A DNA stretch of 64,000 bases from positions 868,001 to 932,000 of the forward strand of contig CAWGJS010000002.1 of assembly GCA_963822955.1 (NCBI GenBank), in the 5' to 3' direction. This document shows positions 44,857 to 54,240 of this stretch, piece after piece (within the stretch, counting starts at the first letter, position 1; every line of letters starts with the position of its first letter). Source of the DNA: JAJYUU01 sp963822955. Its GTDB lineage: Bacteria; Actinomycetota; Actinomycetes; Streptosporangiales; Streptosporangiaceae. Made by a program: the position numbers and the translations under genes. The notes under the pieces are model-generated. The model had not been told where the DNA came from, did no database searches, and saw only the letters and a list, made by a program, of their open reading frames with translations.

Positions 44857-45017
44857 GGGCCTATTCTCGCGCTCCGCGGCCCTCGCTGACGTCCGCCATC
44901 GGAGGTAGCCCGTTACCTCGAAAGTATGATGCGAGTCCCGGGTCCGCCTGATGTGGTAGCGAGATTGCGGCCAGCGGCAGATGCGCAGCGCGCCAGCGCC
45001 CGCCTACCGTGCACGCC

Positions 45018-45710
45018 ATGGACGCACTGATACGGCTCGATGGTGTTACAAAGCGTTACGGCGGTGCCGGCCGGCCTGCCCTCGACGGAATCGGCCTCCG
45101 AGTCGCCGCCGGGGAGGCGGTCGCCATCATGGGACCCTCCGGGAGCGGTAAGTCGACCCTGCTCAATCTCGTCGCCGGCCTCGACCGGCCGACTCGCGGC
45201 GCGGTCGCTGTCGGCGGGAAGCGGATCGACAAGATGACCGAGGCCGGAGTAGCCAGGTTCCGCCGCCAGCAGGTCGGCATGATATTCCAGTTCTTTAACC
45301 TGCTCGACGACCTGACGGTCCTCGACAACGTGCTGCTTCCGGCCCAGCTCGCCGGGGTGCGCAGGACCGACGCCAGGGCGCGGGCCGGCGAGCTGCTCGC
45401 CGCCCTGCGGATCTCCAAGCATCAGCACGCGTACCCGGCCCGGCTGTCCGGCGGTGAACGGCAGCGGGTGGCGATCGCCCGGGCGCTGGTGAACCGCCCG
45501 GCGCTGCTGCTCGCCGATGAGCCGACAGGCGCGCTGGACACCGAGGCGGGCGACCAGATCGGTGAGGTGCTGCTCGACCTCAACCGTGCTGGCCAGACGC
45601 TGCTGCTCGTCACCCACAACCCGGAACTGGCGGCTCGCTACGCCAGCCGGACCGTGCAGCTCGTCGATGGCACGATCGCCGCCGACGTCATGAACGGGGC
45701 ACAGCGATGA
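45018..45710 (+). CDS. ABC transporter ATPase (LolD/MacB type)
   Basis: The 230-residue ATPase has IMGPSGSGKSTLLNLVAGLDRPT (Walker A), LSGGERQRVAIARAL (signature) and LLLADEPTGALDTEAG (Walker B), the pattern of FtsX-coupled ATPases. ATG 45018 is preferred; GTG 45009 is possible. It overlaps the permease by 4 nt. The 161-bp region to the divergent kinase gene should hold both promoters. Confidence 0.94.
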   Translation: MDALIRLDGVTKRYGGAGRPALDGIGLRVAAGEAVAIMGPSGSGKSTLLNLVAGLDRPTRGAVAVGGKRIDKMTEAGVARFRRQQVGMIFQFFNLLDDLTVLDNVLLPAQLAGVRRTDARARAGELLAALRISKHQHAYPARLSGGERQRVAIARALVNRPALLLADEPTGALDTEAGDQIGEVLLDLNRAGQTLLLVTHNPELAARYASRTVQLVDGTIAADVMNGAQR

Positions 45711-48085
45711 TGCGCTGGCGGCCGGGCGCGGTGGCGGTCGCCGCCCGCGGGGGCGTGGCGCGGCGCCGGGCAACCACGGTCGTGATCGGCGTCGTCGTGC
45801 TGGTGTCGACCGCCGCCTGCACGCTTGCCCTCGGCCTCGTTGTCGACTCCAGGTCACCGTTCGACGCCGCGTTCGCGGCGCAGCGCGGCGCTCATCTGGC
45901 GGTCACCGTCGATACAAGCCTGGCAACTCCGGCACAGCTAGCAGCGACCGGAAGGCTGCCCGGCGTCACGGCGCTGTCCGGTCCGTTCGGCGAGGTGACG
46001 GTCAATCCGGTGATTGGAGGTGGCCCTGGCGGGGGCGGCTACAGCGCGCCGCCGATCACGCTCGTCGGCCGGCCGTCGCCCGGTGGGCCGGTCGATGACC
46101 TGACTCTCATTCACGGCCGCTGGCCGCAGCGACCCGGCGAGTTCGTGCTGTCCAGCGACTCTGGCCTTGGCCTGGCGATCGGCGTGCACATCACCGCCCG
46201 CGGCGTGGCCGGGTCCCCGGTGCTGACCCTCGTCGGTGTCGCCAACTCCGTGGGCCAGTCCGCGGATGGCTGGGTGCTGCCGGCCGAGGTCGCGGCACTG
46301 CGCGCGCCGGACAACCTGGCGACCGCGCAACTCCTCTACCGGTTCGCCTCCGCCGGCACCGCCGGCGCGCTCCGCGCCGACGTCCGCACACTGGCCAGGT
46401 CGCTGCCCCGCGGCGCCATCGTGGCGACGCAGTCGTATCTGGCCGTCCGGCAGCAGGAGGACACCGGCATCGCGCCGACCGTCCCGTTCGTCGTCGCCTT
46501 CGGCCTCATCGGCCTGGTGCTGTCGGTGCTGATCGTGGTCAACGTCGTCAGCGGCGCGGTCGTGGCGGGCTACCGGCGGATCGGGGTGCTCAAGAGCATC
46601 GGTTTCACGCCCGCCCAGGTGGTCGTGGCCTACGCCTCCCAGGTCGCGGTGCCAGCCATGGCGGGCTGCGTTGCCGGGGTCGTGGTCGGCAACGTGCTTG
46701 CAATGCCCGTGCTCGGCCGGACCGCGAGCGTCTATCAGGTCGGCGCCCTGGCCGTGCCTCTCTGGGTGGATGCCACCGTCCCAGCCGGGATGTGCTGCCT
46801 GGCCGGGCTCGCGGCGATCGTGCCCGCTATCCGGGCCGGACGGCTCAGCGCCGTCCAGGCGATCGCGACCGGTCGCGCTCCGCTGCAGGGCCGCGGGTAT
46901 GCCGCGCACCGGCTGCTCGCGAGGCTGCGGCTCCCGCGGCCGGTGACCATCGGGCTCGCCGCGCCGTTCGCCCGGCCAGCACGCACCGCGGTCATGCTCG
47001 CGGCCGTCCTGCTCGGCGCCACCACCGTCACCTTCGCGGCCGGCCTGACCGGATCGCTGAATCGCGTGGTGGTCGGCCAGTCCCACTCGCAGGCCGAGCC
47101 GGTGCAGGTCTACCTGCCGTCGGGGCAGAACGGCCCGATCAATCACCACGGCCCGGACACGCCGACTGTGGCGGCGCAGGAGCGGGCGATCGAGGCCGCG
47201 CTGCGGGCGCAGCCGGCCACGCTCCGGTACGTGGCCGAGACGGATCAGCGGGTCAGCATCGCCGGGCTGACCGGGCAGGTCGACGTCACCGCGTTCCGCG
47301 GGAACGGGCAGTGGACCGGGTACGACATGATCAGCGGACACTGGTACACCGGGCCCGGCCAGGCCGTCGTTGCGACCAATTTCCTGACCGTCACGGGCAC
47401 GGCTGTCGGTGACACCGTCACCGTGGAGTTTGCCGGCCACCAGATCCCGGTGCGTATCACCGGCGAGGTCTTCGATCAGGACAACCGCGGCCTCGCCATG
47501 CTGACGGACTTCCAGACGCTGGCAGCGGCTGATCCGGCCCTTACGCCTCCGACGTACGACGTGGGGGTCCGGCCGGGGACCGATCTGCACGCGTACGCGG
47601 CCAGCCTTGGCCGGTCGCTCGGGCCCGGCAGTTCCCTCAGCCTCAACACCAATGACCCGTTCTTCCTGACCCTGACTGCCCTGATCGCGCTGCTGACCGT
47701 GCTGCTTGCCGTGGTAGCCGGGCTGGGCGTCCTCAACACCGTCCTGCTGCACACCAGGGAGCGGGTCCACGACCTGGGCATCTTCAGGGCGGTCGGAATG
47801 ACGCCGAGGCAGACCATCGTCATGGTCATCTGCTGGGTCGCCGGGACCGGGCTCGCTGCCGGGCTTGTCGCCGTGCCGGCCGGGATGGCCGTGCACCGGT
47901 ACGTGCTCCCGGCCATGGCGCACGCCGCGGCCACCAACATCCCGGCCAGCTACATCGCCGTCTACACCGCCCCCGAGCTAGCCCTCCTCGGGCTGGCTGG
48001 CCTCGTGATCGCCGTGGCCGGAGCGCTGCTGCCCGCCGGCTGGGCCGCCAGGTCCGCCACGGCCACGGCGCTGCGCGCCGAGTAA
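45707..48085 (+). CDS. FtsX-type ABC permease (792 aa)
   Basis: ATG 45707 starts a large permease with the layout one span, an extracytoplasmic domain, three spans, one span, a second extracytoplasmic domain and three spans. FtsX blocks are visible at residues about 265-390 (YRRIGVLKSIGFTPAQV) and at the C-terminus (RERVHDLGIFRAVGMTPRQTIVM). It belongs with the MacB/BceB-like families, which move peptides or release bound antibiotics. The divergent two-component system suggests induction by the substrate. Confidence 0.93.
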   Translation: MMRWRPGAVAVAARGGVARRRATTVVIGVVVLVSTAACTLALGLVVDSRSPFDAAFAAQRGAHLAVTVDTSLATPAQLAATGRLPGVTALSGPFGEVTVNPVIGGGPGGGGYSAPPITLVGRPSPGGPVDDLTLIHGRWPQRPGEFVLSSDSGLGLAIGVHITARGVAGSPVLTLVGVANSVGQSADGWVLPAEVAALRAPDNLATAQLLYRFASAGTAGALRADVRTLARSLPRGAIVATQSYLAVRQQEDTGIAPTVPFVVAFGLIGLVLSVLIVVNVVSGAVVAGYRRIGVLKSIGFTPAQVVVAYASQVAVPAMAGCVAGVVVGNVLAMPVLGRTASVYQVGALAVPLWVDATVPAGMCCLAGLAAIVPAIRAGRLSAVQAIATGRAPLQGRGYAAHRLLARLRLPRPVTIGLAAPFARPARTAVMLAAVLLGATTVTFAAGLTGSLNRVVVGQSHSQAEPVQVYLPSGQNGPINHHGPDTPTVAAQERAIEAALRAQPATLRYVAETDQRVSIAGLTGQVDVTAFRGNGQWTGYDMISGHWYTGPGQAVVATNFLTVTGTAVGDTVTVEFAGHQIPVRITGEVFDQDNRGLAMLTDFQTLAAADPALTPPTYDVGVRPGTDLHAYAASLGRSLGPGSSLSLNTNDPFFLTLTALIALLTVLLAVVAGLGVLNTVLLHTRERVHDLGIFRAVGMTPRQTIVMVICWVAGTGLAAGLVAVPAGMAVHRYVLPAMAHAAATNIPASYIAVYTAPELALLGLAGLVIAVAGALLPAGWAARSATATALRAE

Positions 48086-48167
48086 TGCGCACGCCATGGC
48101 GGCGAGCGGTGGGACAAAGCCAGCGTCGCCAAATCTGATGACCGCCTACGTGATCCTGCAGGATCAT

Positions 48168-48183
48168 CCCCTGTCTGCAGGGG
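48168..48183 (+). terminator. Hairpin downstream of the permease
   Basis: CCCCTG and CAGGGG form a perfect 6-bp stem with a 4-nt loop. A separate 12-bp palindrome ATCCTGCAGGAT lies just before it (48153-48164). Both are 70-100 bp past the permease stop. Confidence 0.4.
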
Positions 48184-48523
48184 GGTCGCGTCCGGATATC
48201 ACGGCCGAGCCGTCGGATGCAGCCGCCTACCCGTCGCAGGCTCGCGACGGCGACACGATAGTGGCCATCGCCGCCGAGGAGGCGATGGCCGAGCGCCATG
48301 CGCTCGAGGCGCTGCTGCTGCCGTCGACCGACAACACCGCCGGGCTACTCGTGCGGTGCAACGCCGGCAGCCAGGACGCATTCACAGCGAAGATGACGCC
48401 ACCGCCAGCCGCCTCGGCAGGACCGGACCGCGCCCTCCCCCCAGACGGGCAGGTCAGGTTCGCGTCATGAGTCCGAAGGCCGCCGATGTCCGCACCCACT
48501 GACGCTCAGAGAGGAGACTTGCC

Positions 48524-49735
48524 ATGTTCGCTTTCGCATCGCTCAACTTCAGGTTCTCGAGAATGCTCGCAGGGTCGCTGCTGGCGGGGTTGCTGCTGGT
48601 AGCGGCGGTCGCGACCTGGTTCATCGCGCGCGGGCCCGCTCCGCGGGCGACGGGCCCGGCTCCTCCGACGCGTGCGGGCGCCGTCTCATTGCAGACACCG
48701 CCTCTAACCGGTCGGTTTCCCGTCGGCACAATGTCGCTCCGCCTCACCGATCGCTCGCGGCGGGACCCGTCGTCGCCGTCGGGCGTGCGAGAGCTGATGG
48801 TTCAGTTTTGGTACCCGGCTCAGTCGACTCTGGGTCACGCGGTTGCTCCGTACATGCCCGCGCAAGTCGCACAGCTGGTCGAGCGCTACTACCGGATCCC
48901 GGACCATCTGGTCGAGCGGTTGCGGACCCGCGCGTACACCGACGCTCCGATCACCCCGGGGCGTCACGCAGTACTCCTGTACTCGCCGGGACTCGGTGAC
49001 ATGCGCTCCGATGACACGGCGCTGGAGGAGAACCTTGCAAGCGACGGCTTCGTGGTGGTCGCGATCGACCACACTCATGAGGCACAGTGGGTGCAGTTCC
49101 CGGATGGGCGGATCGTTCCGTGGAGCGTGCCGTACACGTCGAGCAGTCCGTACGGGTTCACGCCGACGGTGGCGCGTCGCCGGGTCAAGGATCTGCAGTT
49201 CGTCGTCGCGGAGCTGTCAAAGCTGGATCGCGGAAATCCGGTGCTGCGCGGCGCGCTCGATCTCGCGCGGGTCGGGGCGTTCGGGTTCTCGCTGGGCGGC
49301 TCGACCGCGGCTAACGCGATGAAGACCGACCCCGAGATTCGTGCTGGCGCCGACCTCGACGGGGCGATCCACGACCCAGTGCTCGGCAGCGGACTCTCGC
49401 GACCGTTCATGATCATGCTCGATCCACGCGCGTTTGCGTACTTCCGGCCTTTCGTACGTCGATTGACGGGGCCGTATCTCGTGCTGCAGCTCGACGCGAG
49501 CCGACACGATGCGTTCACGGACGGCGTATGGCTATCGGTTCTCGTGCGGCTGGTCGCGCCAAGATTGGCCGCGGCGCTCGCACCGGGCTCGGTGAACGCG
49601 TCGGCGGCGGTCGGCGCCGAAAGCGCATACCTCGATGCCTTCTTCGAAACCTATCTCGATGGGCGGCCATCAAGCCTGCTCCCTGGGCAGTCGCGAACGC
49701 ATCCGGTGGTCAAGGTCGTCGCCCGCCGCGGGTGA
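48524..49735 (+). CDS. Membrane-anchored alpha/beta hydrolase (PAF-acetylhydrolase-like)
   Basis: The 403-residue protein has an N-terminal hydrophobic anchor (MLAGSLLAGLLLVAAVATWF) and then a hydrolase fold: REMV-like LMVQFWYPA, HAVLLYSPGLGD (oxyanion region), VVVAIDHTHEA, the nucleophile GAFGFSLGGSTA, Asp in GADLDGAI and His in DASRHDAF. This matches the platelet-activating-factor acetylhydrolase-like group. ATG 48524 follows GAGAGGAG. It probably acts outside the membrane on small esters or lipids. Confidence 0.87.
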   Translation: MFAFASLNFRFSRMLAGSLLAGLLLVAAVATWFIARGPAPRATGPAPPTRAGAVSLQTPPLTGRFPVGTMSLRLTDRSRRDPSSPSGVRELMVQFWYPAQSTLGHAVAPYMPAQVAQLVERYYRIPDHLVERLRTRAYTDAPITPGRHAVLLYSPGLGDMRSDDTALEENLASDGFVVVAIDHTHEAQWVQFPDGRIVPWSVPYTSSSPYGFTPTVARRRVKDLQFVVAELSKLDRGNPVLRGALDLARVGAFGFSLGGSTAANAMKTDPEIRAGADLDGAIHDPVLGSGLSRPFMIMLDPRAFAYFRPFVRRLTGPYLVLQLDASRHDAFTDGVWLSVLVRLVAPRLAAALAPGSVNASAAVGAESAYLDAFFETYLDGRPSSLLPGQSRTHPVVKVVARRG

Positions 49736-50141
49736 ACGGTTTTTGAGATTCAATCGTCCTGCCAACGTAGCGACCGACCGCTACCCGACCGTCGTGCTCG
49801 GATCGGGCGCTACCGGCATCCTCGCCCCAGTCCGCGATGCCCGGGGCAGGCCCGCCCGCCGTTGGATCAGCTCGCTCGACCGACATGCCAGGGAGGATGC
49901 CCAATCCGGATTCGAGCCGCGGGGGGAAATAGCATCGCGGGTCGGATTCATGGACGCAGGCCTAGCGCCTCCTCCCTTCGGGGGCTTTACTCGCTGCCCT
50001 GGTCGCGCTGCGAATAGCTCGGTCGTGAGGCGGTGTCTACTCGCTCGCGGGGGCACGACGACCACCTCCGGGCGCATCAACTCCGATTCGCACTCCGAGG
50101 CCCCCGGCGCGCACCTGGGCACCCATCGGATGGCCGGCAGC
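49736..50141. other. Interval without a recognisable gene
   Basis: Short frames exist on both strands, but none shows a ribosome site, conserved motif or consistent codon bias. A GC hairpin-like run (CGCCTCCTCCCTTCGGGGG) lies near 49975. The right end touches the IS630-type terminal repeat. Confidence 0.4.
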
Positions 50142-50843
50142 TAGTGTCCTGTCCGTTAGTTCGTTCGCATTAGCGTTTGATGGAGTCGAGGATCTGGTCG
50201 GCGGTCTTGGTCCAGACGTAGGGCCGTGGGTTTTCGTTCCAGTCCTCGATCCAGTTCCGGATGTCGTTGTTGAGGGCTCGGACCGAGCGGTGCTGCTCGC
50301 GTTTGAGCAGCTTCGTGGTCAGTTCGGAGAACCAGCGCTCGACGAGGTTGATCCAACTGCTGGAGGTTGGGGTGAAGTGCAGCACGAACCTTGGGTGCTG
50401 CTCCAGCCAGCGCTTGACCTTCGGGGTCTTGTGACTGGAAGCGTTGTCGAGCACGAGGTGTACGTCCAGGCCGGCCGGGACGTTCTGATCGATCGTCTTG
50501 AGGAACTTCAAGAACTCGACCGCGCGGTGACGCTGATGCAACGAGCCGATCACCTCGCCATAGGAGATGTTCAACGCGGCATACGGGCTGGTGGTCCCGT
50601 TGCGCTCGTAGTCATGGGTCGCGCGCTCGGGGGTGCCGGGCAGCATCGGTAACGTTGGCGCAGTCCGGTCCAACGCCTGGATCTGCGACTTCTCATCGAC
50701 GCACAACACCACCGCTTGTTCGGGCGGGCCAGGTACAGACCACAGACATCGTGGACCTTCTCGATGAACTGTGGGTCCTTCGACAGCTTCCACGTTTCCT
50801 GACGGTGGGGCTGCAGCCCGAATGCGTGCCAGATCGCGGGCAT
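50142..50843 (-). mobile_element. IS630-family remnant with frameshifted, N-terminally truncated transposase
   Basis: The minus strand encodes the catalytic half of an IS630 transposase: AVVLCVDEKSQIQALDRT (first Asp), VHLVLDNASSHKTP (second Asp) and SSSWINLVERWFSELTTK (Glu). The preceding part (AIWHAFGLQPHRQETWKLS, PQFIEKVHDVCGLYLARP) is in another frame up to 50722. The N-terminal helix-turn-helix region is missing. The left end AGCTAGTGTCCTGT at 50142-50155, next to the stop, is the only terminal repeat of this element. It cannot move by itself. Confidence 0.85.
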
Positions 50844-51361
50844 GAGCCCGAAGGCACCCGGAGGTCACCGGCACGGTCCTGCGCCGCGACGGCGCGCTGC
50901 GCGTGAGCATCGAGACCTTCGGCGCACTGCTGCAGCCCGCTGACAGCGACGCAGCCGGCCGAAACCAGTAAGGAGCCCTGCTATGGCGTCCGCGGTCAGC
51001 CACCAGGTCTTCGCCCGCGCGTTCCCGGAGATGAGCCGGGCACGTACTCACTCTCGGGCGGTTCATCGTGCGTGGTAGTGGACCTCCGAGCCTCCCGCAG
51101 GAAGTGAGCGCCTGTGGACCGCTGCCGATCATGGCCGTGGGAGCCGGTACGGGTTGTTCCACGGAGCACTCTGCCAATCATCCGGGACATTCCTTTCCGG
51201 TCACGGAAAGCTCCGCCGCAATTGCTCCGCAGCCTCATGGAGTCGCCGGATCACCCGCAGACAGAATTGCGCCGCCGGAAGGAGATTGTGGCCTTGCTGC
51301 TCGGGTGGGATTAAGCCGGGCTATCGACCGATTCAGGTTCGTGCCAACCCGCCGCACCAGC
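50844..51361. other. Junk interval with gene tails between IS remnant and cassette
   Basis: On the plus strand a frame ends VTGTVLRRDGALRVSIETFG at TAA 50969-50971, like the tail of a broken gene, and is followed by GGAG and ATG 50983 with ASAVSHQVFARAFPEM, like the head of another, which is cut within 35 codons. Neither can be named. Nothing else is supported. Confidence 0.4.
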
Positions 51362-51479
51362 CTAGTGTCGCGTGAACGAAGTTCTCTTGCCGACGGCAAC
51401 GCTGGGTGCAGGCCTGGTCGGAGGCGGTCGGTCGTGATGACCGACCACGCAGCCGAAAGATTGGGGGTTGAGAGGTCCT

Positions 51480-52004
51480 TCAGAATGAGCAGGGCGCGAA
51501 ACCGCCCGAGATAGCCGACAGGCCAGGGGCTCTGCCGAAGAAGCCATGCAGAGCAGGCCCAGGGCGATTCTGGTTCAAGCCCGGAGAGCTGAGCACGAGG
51601 AAGTATTCATGGCTGGTTGAGACCATCCAGGCTGGGCCGCTGAGGGTAGCGAACCCGTGCGCGTTGGTGAGTCCGGAGGCCCACGAATGGTCGGCGGCGT
51701 TGCTTGTGCAGTCATTTCCCGACAGCTCGTACCTCGTGTGGGGCAGGCCGCCGCTTATGCGCGCCGACAGCACGATCTGCGCCTTCCCAGACGAAGCATG
51801 CGCCGTGAAGACCGTTATAGTGCCTGCCAGCGTCCCTGATGTGGGTAGCGCTGTCGTGCTGCGGTATACCGCGTCTGTTCGGTAATGGACGGCAACGGTG
51901 ATCGCCGCGGCGAGCGCGGCCGTCAGGAGGACCACCGCAAACCAGGCGGCCCGGCTTGGGGCTGCGCGCGGGCGAACGGGGATGACATCGGGCTGAGGAC
52001 TCAC
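51480..52004 (-). CDS. Membrane-anchored extracytoplasmic protein of unknown function
   Basis: GTG 52004 gives 174 residues with a short Pro/Arg-rich cytoplasmic start, one transmembrane span (AAWFAVVLLTAALAAAITVAV) and a beta-rich outer domain (TLAGTITVFTAHASSGKAQI, PHTRYELSGNDCTSNAADHSW, LTNAHGFATLSG) with two Cys that could form a disulphide (NDC and APCSF). No family is recognised. It lies 22 bp after the membrane-protein gene, in one operon with PadR, inside the cassette. Confidence 0.7.
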   Translation of the reverse strand: MSPQPDVIPVRPRAAPSRAAWFAVVLLTAALAAAITVAVHYRTDAVYRSTTALPTSGTLAGTITVFTAHASSGKAQIVLSARISGGLPHTRYELSGNDCTSNAADHSWASGLTNAHGFATLSGPAWMVSTSHEYFLVLSSPGLNQNRPGPALHGFFGRAPGLSAISGGFAPCSF

Positions 52005-52026
52005 CGGATCTGGGAATGTGGAGAAC

Positions 52027-52929
52027 TCACCTGAAGTTCCGTGATTGCCGCACTCGGGCCAATGCGAGGCATGCGAGCGCAAGAGTCGGGAGGTAGATGA
52101 TCTCGAATCCGTGCTGCCCTGCGGAGGCATACCCGCCTGCTGCGACCGATACGAGGCTCGGGTAGGCCGGGATGGCGAGGAGCGTCAGCAGTCGCTTCCC
52201 GACCGGAGACGGCAGCGTGCGCAAGAGGCCGAGCGCGGCTGCGGCAGCGGCCACACCCATCGGGATGACCCACCAGCCGGGTGAGGGCTGAAGGCCGGGC
52301 TGCACGTAAAGGCGCCCGGCAAGAAATTCTCGGATGACTACTGTCAGCCCGATGACGCAGACGACGATCCAGCTCTTGGCGTTCATGAGCTGCAGCCCCC
52401 GAGCGGGCCCGGGGGAGAAGGCGATCGCCAATGCCATGAGCAGGAAAGCGAGGAACAAGCCGGCCACCTGCCCGGCGACCCAGGTCCGGGACGCCACGTA
52501 CTGCGCACCTATGAAACCGAAGAAAAGCACGGGAACGAAGCAGGTCAGCGTCGCGGTCCGCCGGTATCTCCGCAATGCCAGGACCGGCGGCAGCACTGCG
52601 AACAGCAGAAGGACGAGGGCTGGAAGCCCGAATTCCTCCACCCACAGAGCAAAGTAGATCAAAAGCAGCGCCGGAATGGCGATGCTGGCGACCGCGAGGG
52701 TGTCACGCCAGCCGCCATCGAGACCGTCGGGCCGGCCTGGCCGGAACCTCGTCCGAATACCGCCTTTGATCAGGTCCAGGGCGTCGGCGACGCTGGGACG
52801 TCGCCGACCTTGCGGCGCGGCTGCCAGCAGTACGCCGATCATCTCGTCGCCGTGCGTGTGGCGGTGGTCTTCGGGATACCAGGCCAGTAGCCAGCGGTAC
52901 CGTCGCTCGAGGGCATCGGATTCGCTCAT
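52027..52929 (-). CDS. Multi-span membrane protein in PadR operon
   Basis: The 300-residue protein begins ESDALERRYRWLLAWYPEDHR and DEMIGVLLAAAPQGRRRPSVADALDLIKGG, an N-terminal motif seen in many actinobacterial proteins cotranscribed with PadR regulators, then has about eight hydrophobic segments. ATG 52929 overlaps the PadR stop (ATGA). Its role is not known; the usual guess is anti-sigma-like or envelope-related, but nothing here proves that. Confidence 0.8.
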   Translation of the reverse strand: MSESDALERRYRWLLAWYPEDHRHTHGDEMIGVLLAAAPQGRRRPSVADALDLIKGGIRTRFRPGRPDGLDGGWRDTLAVASIAIPALLLIYFALWVEEFGLPALVLLLFAVLPPVLALRRYRRTATLTCFVPVLFFGFIGAQYVASRTWVAGQVAGLFLAFLLMALAIAFSPGPARGLQLMNAKSWIVVCVIGLTVVIREFLAGRLYVQPGLQPSPGWWVIPMGVAAAAAALGLLRTLPSPVGKRLLTLLAIPAYPSLVSVAAGGYASAGQHGFEIIYLPTLALACLALARVRQSRNFR

Positions 52930-53273
52930 GCCCCACCTCGGGCCAGGCGGGCGCTAACGCTCCCGAGCCGCTTGGTGGCGACACCGGCGTTGGCGTGCAT
53001 CCGGGCCGTCTCGGCAGTGAGCACCTCGGCGCCGGACTGCGTGAGCTTGTAGTAGCGGCGAAGCCTGCCGTCAACGATCTCCTCACGGTCGACGTCGACG
53101 ATGCCCTCGCTGCTGAGCCGGTCCAGCGCTGCGTAGAGAGTCCCGGCGCGGAGCTTGACGCGGCCCACGGAGATCCGGGCTACGTCGGCCATGATCCCGT
53201 AACCGTGCTGGGCCCCTGCTGCAAGCGCGGTGAGGATTAGGAACGTCGGTTCCCGCATGGCATGCTTACTCAT
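52926..53273 (-). CDS. PadR-family transcriptional regulator
   Basis: The 115-residue protein is a PadR winged helix: FLILTALAAGAQHGYGIMADV, VKLRAGTLYAALDRLSSEGIV, GRLRRYYKLTQSGAEVL. ATG 53273 lies 10 bp from the palindrome at 53284-53302 and has no ribosome site, so the mRNA may be leaderless with TATAAC as its -10 box. PadR proteins usually repress their own operon and respond to phenolics, drugs or other small molecules. Confidence 0.93.
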   Translation of the reverse strand: MSKHAMREPTFLILTALAAGAQHGYGIMADVARISVGRVKLRAGTLYAALDRLSSEGIVDVDREEIVDGRLRRYYKLTQSGAEVLTAETARMHANAGVATKRLGSVSARLARGGA

Positions 53274-53283
53274 ACCGCAGTTA

Positions 53284-53302
53284 TATACCGATGATCGGTA
53301 TA
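53284..53302. promoter_or_regulatory. PadR operator
   Basis: TATACCGATGATCGGTATA is a perfect palindrome with 9-bp arms, overlapping the presumed promoter of the PadR operon. The interval between this site and the right inverted repeat (53303-53672) contains no gene I can support. Confidence 0.8.
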
Positions 53303-53697
53303 CTGACAACAGCTGGCGCCAGCGGCACCGTCGCTAGGACGGCCCACAGCGGAGGACCAGGCGCCCCGCGAGAGACGGCACAGCTTCCTCAGCGGTTGCC
53401 TGCGCGGTCCCTCGGACCACACATAACAACACTAGCGAAGCGGGGGAGTCGCCGTCGTCGTCCCTGGCTTGCTCGCGGACAACGGGCCGGAGGCCCGCTC
53501 TGCGCATTGTCTCCGCTGCGATGTCGGCACCAAGCCCGGTCACCATAGGGACTGTGCACCATGTGTCCGCGCTCACTCCCACGCACCGTCCATCCACTGT
53601 GCATTACCGCGTACGGCGCTCTCGCCCCGTGCACTGACGCTCCCGTCAGCATCCGCCGACCACCTCTTGCGCGCCGCCGGTAAGAGGGCTTCGTTCA

Positions 53698-53835
53698 CAG
53701 GACACTAGCTGCTGACATGACTTCCGCCTCCAGCGTCACCTCCGCGGCGAACGCCCCGAGAGCTAACCCTGACGGGACCGCCGCGGCGCTGGCCTCGTCG
53801 AACTCTTCATCCGTCAGCGAGAACTGCGCAACTCT
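53698..53835 (-). pseudogene. Fragment resembling a MobC-type mobilisation protein, cut by the cassette end
   Basis: On the minus strand RVAQFSLTDEEFDEASAAAV, PSGLALGAFAAEVTLEAEV reads like the ribbon-helix start of MobC/relaxosome accessory proteins. The last codons and the stop (53695-53697) are supplied by the inverted repeat, so the element inserted here. Upstream, the frame is not convincing. The 53836-54240 interval otherwise shows nothing. Confidence 0.4.
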
Positions 53836-54240
53836 CGGCCGCGACTCAGCCTGGGCGAACGGCGCCGTGGGTTTGTGCTCGGCACCTCCAACTCTCACCG
53901 ATCCTTGCCGTGAAGTTCTAGTCGGGATCGCGCCCGGTTCCGATCGGCGCGCCTGCCGCGACGCCCATGCTGGCCGGAGAACTCGTGTCCTCGGAGAGCT
54001 CAGGGCGTGTCGCTGAAGCCCGTTCCTGGCCGGTTGGAAGGCGGCGACCAGGCACGAGGGCGGCGTAATAGCCGCAGGGGTCTTGTCGCTACGCATCGCG
54101 ATCCCGCGCCAGCATTCACACCAGGGGGAAGCCGTCATGACCGGTCAGACCGACACTGACAGCCACCTGGACCTTCGAGGTAGCCGAGGGCAACATGGGG
54201 TACTCAGAGCAGGAGCGCTCTGAGACTTAACGGAGGACTC

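Larger units (their letters stand above)
51362..53708. mobile_element. Transposon-like cassette with inverted repeats and no transposase
   Basis: The ends are inverted repeats of about 36 bp: 51362-51397 on the plus strand and 53673-53708 on the minus strand agree at 30 of 36 positions (both start CTAGTGTC and share GTGAACGAAG). Each end has the TA dinucleotide used as target by IS630/Tc1-type elements. The right end matches the outer 14 bp of the neighbouring IS630 remnant. Inside are only a PadR regulator, a membrane protein and an anchored protein. It could have moved with a transposase supplied in trans. Confidence 0.6.

Noticed and set aside
45938..47923. A 661-codon open frame on the minus strand
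   Set aside because: It is the antisense of the FtsX-type permease; its product is a low-complexity Arg/Gly/Asp/His mixture with no motif.
48096..48470. 124-codon ORF after the FtsX permease
   Set aside because: No ribosome site, no recognisable domain, and it contains the hairpin and palindrome at 48153-48183. Left as unproven.
50170..51177. A full 335-residue transposase
   Set aside because: Only the last 183 codons match IS630; the first 150 codons of that frame are unrelated to the transposase, whose N-terminal part is in another frame and truncated.
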